DNA of 64,000 nt from Qipengyuania polymorpha (lineage in GTDB: Bacteria > Pseudomonadota > Alphaproteobacteria > Sphingomonadales > Sphingomonadaceae). Shown in pieces: positions 62,617 through 64,000 of the stretch. The notes beneath the pieces were generated by a model, which had not been told where the DNA came from, searched no databases, and worked only from the letters and a program-made list of their open reading frames with translations. The stretch is taken from positions 1-64,000 of the forward strand of contig NZ_JAIGNK010000002.1 of NCBI RefSeq assembly GCF_019711435.1, in the 5' to 3' direction. Position 1 is the stretch's first letter. Each line of letters opens with the position of its first letter. The position numbers were made by a program, and so were the translations under genes.

Positions 62617-63228
62617 TCAAGGCTTGCCGCCCGACAGATAGCTTTCGAGCTGGTCGAGGCGCTCCTTGCCGAACCACATCTCATCGCCGACGAAGAAGGT
62701 CGGGATGCCGAAGGCACCCCGCTCGACCGCCGATGAAGTGTTGGCCACAAGTTCCTGTTTCACCGCGTCATCCTGCGTGCGCTCGAGCAAGGCGCGCGCA
62801 TCGAACCCGGCATCGGCCAGCACCTTTCCGACAACCTCCGCATCGCCGCAATCGATGTTCTGCTCCCACACTGCGGGCTGCAATACGTCGACCAGCGCCT
62901 GCCGCTGCGCTTCGTCATCGGCAGCCACCAGCAGGCGTTGCAGGAGGATGGAATTGAACGGCAGGTCGGGATGCATGGAGAAGCGGTCCATCCCGTGCCG
63001 GTCGAGAAAACGCCGAAATTCGAGCGCCGCGTAAGGCACCTTACCCTTCACATCCGCATCACGCATCATCGGCGGCGCGTTGCCCGTAAGCTTGTGCATC
63101 CCGCCAAGGAAAACCGGCGTCACCACCAGCTGCGCGCCGGTCCGCGCGACGATATCCTTCAATGGATACCACGCGAGATATCCATTGGGCGCGGCAAGAT
63201 CGAGGATGAATTCGACGGTCTTCGTCAA
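62617..63228 (-). CDS. DsbA-family 2-hydroxychromene-2-carboxylate isomerase-like protein
   Basis: A 203-residue thioredoxin-fold protein of the GST-kappa/HCCA isomerase group. Recognisable: VEFILDLAAPNGYLAWYPL at the start where a serine replaces the redox cysteine pair in relatives (here APNGY), PVFLGGMHKLTGNAPP, and the C-terminal ERGAFGIPTFFVGDEMWFGKERL with the cis-proline. Members isomerise aromatic ring-opening products using glutathione, or have unknown roles. No aromatic catabolism genes are nearby. Confidence 0.9.
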   Translation of the reverse strand: MTKTVEFILDLAAPNGYLAWYPLKDIVARTGAQLVVTPVFLGGMHKLTGNAPPMMRDADVKGKVPYAALEFRRFLDRHGMDRFSMHPDLPFNSILLQRLLVAADDEAQRQALVDVLQPAVWEQNIDCGDAEVVGKVLADAGFDARALLERTQDDAVKQELVANTSSAVERGAFGIPTFFVGDEMWFGKERLDQLESYLSGGKP

Positions 63229-63270
63229 GCTGGCCTCCCGTTTGTCGCGCGACGATGGTATATGGCTTGC

Positions 63271-63588
63271 ATGAAGGCAAGCCTCGCCCTCGCGCTATTC
63301 ATGACACTCGTTCCGGTTCCGGTGGCGGCCGACCCCATCCCCGAGGGCGAAGGGCGGTGTCACATGCACAAGGAAACCGGCGCGCTCCACTGCCCGCAAC
63401 GTCCAGAGCCGAAGCGCGATGAGGCAGAACGCGAGCGGGCGCCGCTACGCCAAGTCTATTATCGGAACGGCGCTTCAGCGCGTGCTGCAGGGGTCGCACC
63501 CATACGGCGCGGGCAACCTGGCTATCGACCCGCGCTAGACCGTGACGGCGACGGCTGGGCCTGCGAACCTTATCGCGGGCGGCGTTAG
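63271..63588 (+). CDS. Secreted Excalibur calcium-binding domain protein
   Basis: A 105-residue protein: signal peptide (MKASLALALFMTLVPVPVAA), a charged linker with two cysteines, and a C-terminal Excalibur motif, LDRDGDGWACEPYRGRR, where DxDxDGxxC is the calcium-binding EF-hand-like core. An ATG at 63262 would add three residues. It is divergent from the DsbA-family gene, and its stop interlocks with metZ (TTAG). Extracellular or periplasmic Ca-dependent role inferred. Confidence 0.88.
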   Translation: MKASLALALFMTLVPVPVAADPIPEGEGRCHMHKETGALHCPQRPEPKRDEAERERAPLRQVYYRNGASARAAGVAPIRRGQPGYRPALDRDGDGWACEPYRGRR

Positions 63589-64000
63589 AACCCGGCAGCC
63601 TTCAACGCGCGGTCGAGGTCTTCCTTTACGTCCTCGACATCTTCCAGCCCGACATTTATGCGCAGCAACCCCTCGGTCACGCCCATTTCGGCGCGGGCAT
63701 CTTCGCACATCGCGGCGTGGGTTGTGCTGGCCGGGTGGCACATCAGGCTGCGCGCATCGCCGATATTGTTCGAGATATCGACCAGTTCTAGCGCATCGAG
63801 GATGGCGAAGGCCTTGGGGCGGGTCTCGACATCGAAGGCGAAGATGGGGCCGCTTGCGGTCATCTGTTCCATCGCCAATGCGTGGCGCGGATGACTTTCG
63901 AGGCCGGGGTGGAGGATGCGCGGCACGCGGCCCTCGATGAAGCGGCCCAGTTCGACGGCATTCTCGCTCTGCTTCATGGCGCGCAGCGACAGGGTTTCGA
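63585..64000 (-). CDS. metZ: O-succinylhomoserine sulfhydrylase-like, C-terminal part
   Basis: The frame is open to the window end, so the N-terminal part with the PLP lysine lies outside. The visible 137 codons show the C-terminal domain of a Cys/Met-metabolism PLP enzyme: ETLSLRAMKQSENAVELGRF, RILHPGLESHPRHALAMEQM, SLMCHPASTTHAAM and GLLRINVGLEDVEDVKEDLDRAL. The first and last of these resemble MetZ, which makes homocysteine from O-succinylhomoserine and sulfide. A cystathionine synthase/lyase identity cannot be fully excluded. Confidence 0.88.
   Translation of the reverse strand, partial: ETLSLRAMKQSENAVELGRFIEGRVPRILHPGLESHPRHALAMEQMTASGPIFAFDVETRPKAFAILDALELVDISNNIGDARSLMCHPASTTHAAMCEDARAEMGVTEGLLRINVGLEDVEDVKEDLDRALKAAGF

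Overview
The window is a piece of a high-GC alphaproteobacterial chromosome. Gene content and order (zapA next to a 5-formyl-THF cyclo-ligase, recG/sdhE/mfd, tkt-gap-pgk near a class I aldolase, DUF2842, bkd operon) and protein sequence style point to the Sphingomonadales, probably Erythrobacteraceae (Erythrobacter/Qipengyuania-like); this placement is inference from recall, not from a search. I see no rRNA, insertion sequence, prophage, CRISPR array or replication origin. Coding density is very high; genes often overlap by 4 nt, both head-to-tail (ATGA/GTGA) and tail-to-tail (interlocked stop codons).

Layout. 1-1431: 3' end of a large secreted or surface protein with Ca-binding-like motifs. 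1.5-4.6 kb: small membrane protein, tRNA-Leu, an inositol-monophosphatase-family enzyme, elongation factor P and two unknown small proteins. 4.6-7.8 kb: envelope block (M23 peptidase, L,D-transpeptidase lipoprotein, YdcF/SanA-like protein) with thiE. 7.9-15.6 kb: a leucine-rich-repeat-like orphan, then the sugar-phosphate block fda, flavodoxin-like, 2OG-Fe(II) oxygenase, pgk, gap, tkt. 15.8-19.4 kb: zapA, probable 6S RNA, 5-FCL, DUF2842, a sugar-type MFS transporter, tRNA-Asp. 19.4-24.5 kb: YdeI-like protein and the branched-chain 2-oxoacid dehydrogenase operon (E1 alpha, secreted hydrolase, E1 beta, E2). 24.6-25.8 kb: thyA and tRNA-Pro.

25.8-40.0 kb is the accessory-looking part: thirteen consecutive surface-glycan genes (GtrA-like flippase, methyltransferase, polyprenyl-phosphate-type GT2, two GT-C-like membrane proteins, Wzx-like flippase, pyruvyl transferase, four further GT2s, a DUF354 protein, a sulfotransferase). 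It looks able to build and export an acidic (pyruvylated and/or sulfated) glycan. It is followed by a two-gene unit (low-molecular-weight phosphatase plus fructosamine-kinase-like protein) that resembles the two steps of protein ribulosamine repair.

41.3-64 kb is mainly housekeeping: PH-like membrane protein, recG, a secreted small protein, sdhE, mfd, an EAL protein, nadK, tRNA-Asn, an acyltransferase, a TauE/SafE permease, secA, then argJ - IMPase-like - ppk - ppx as one overlapping operon, apaG, a DsbA-family isomerase, an Excalibur-domain protein and the 3' end of metZ. The most promising places for something undescribed are the glycan cluster, the deglycation-like pair, the secreted hydrolase inside the bkd operon, and the partial surface protein.
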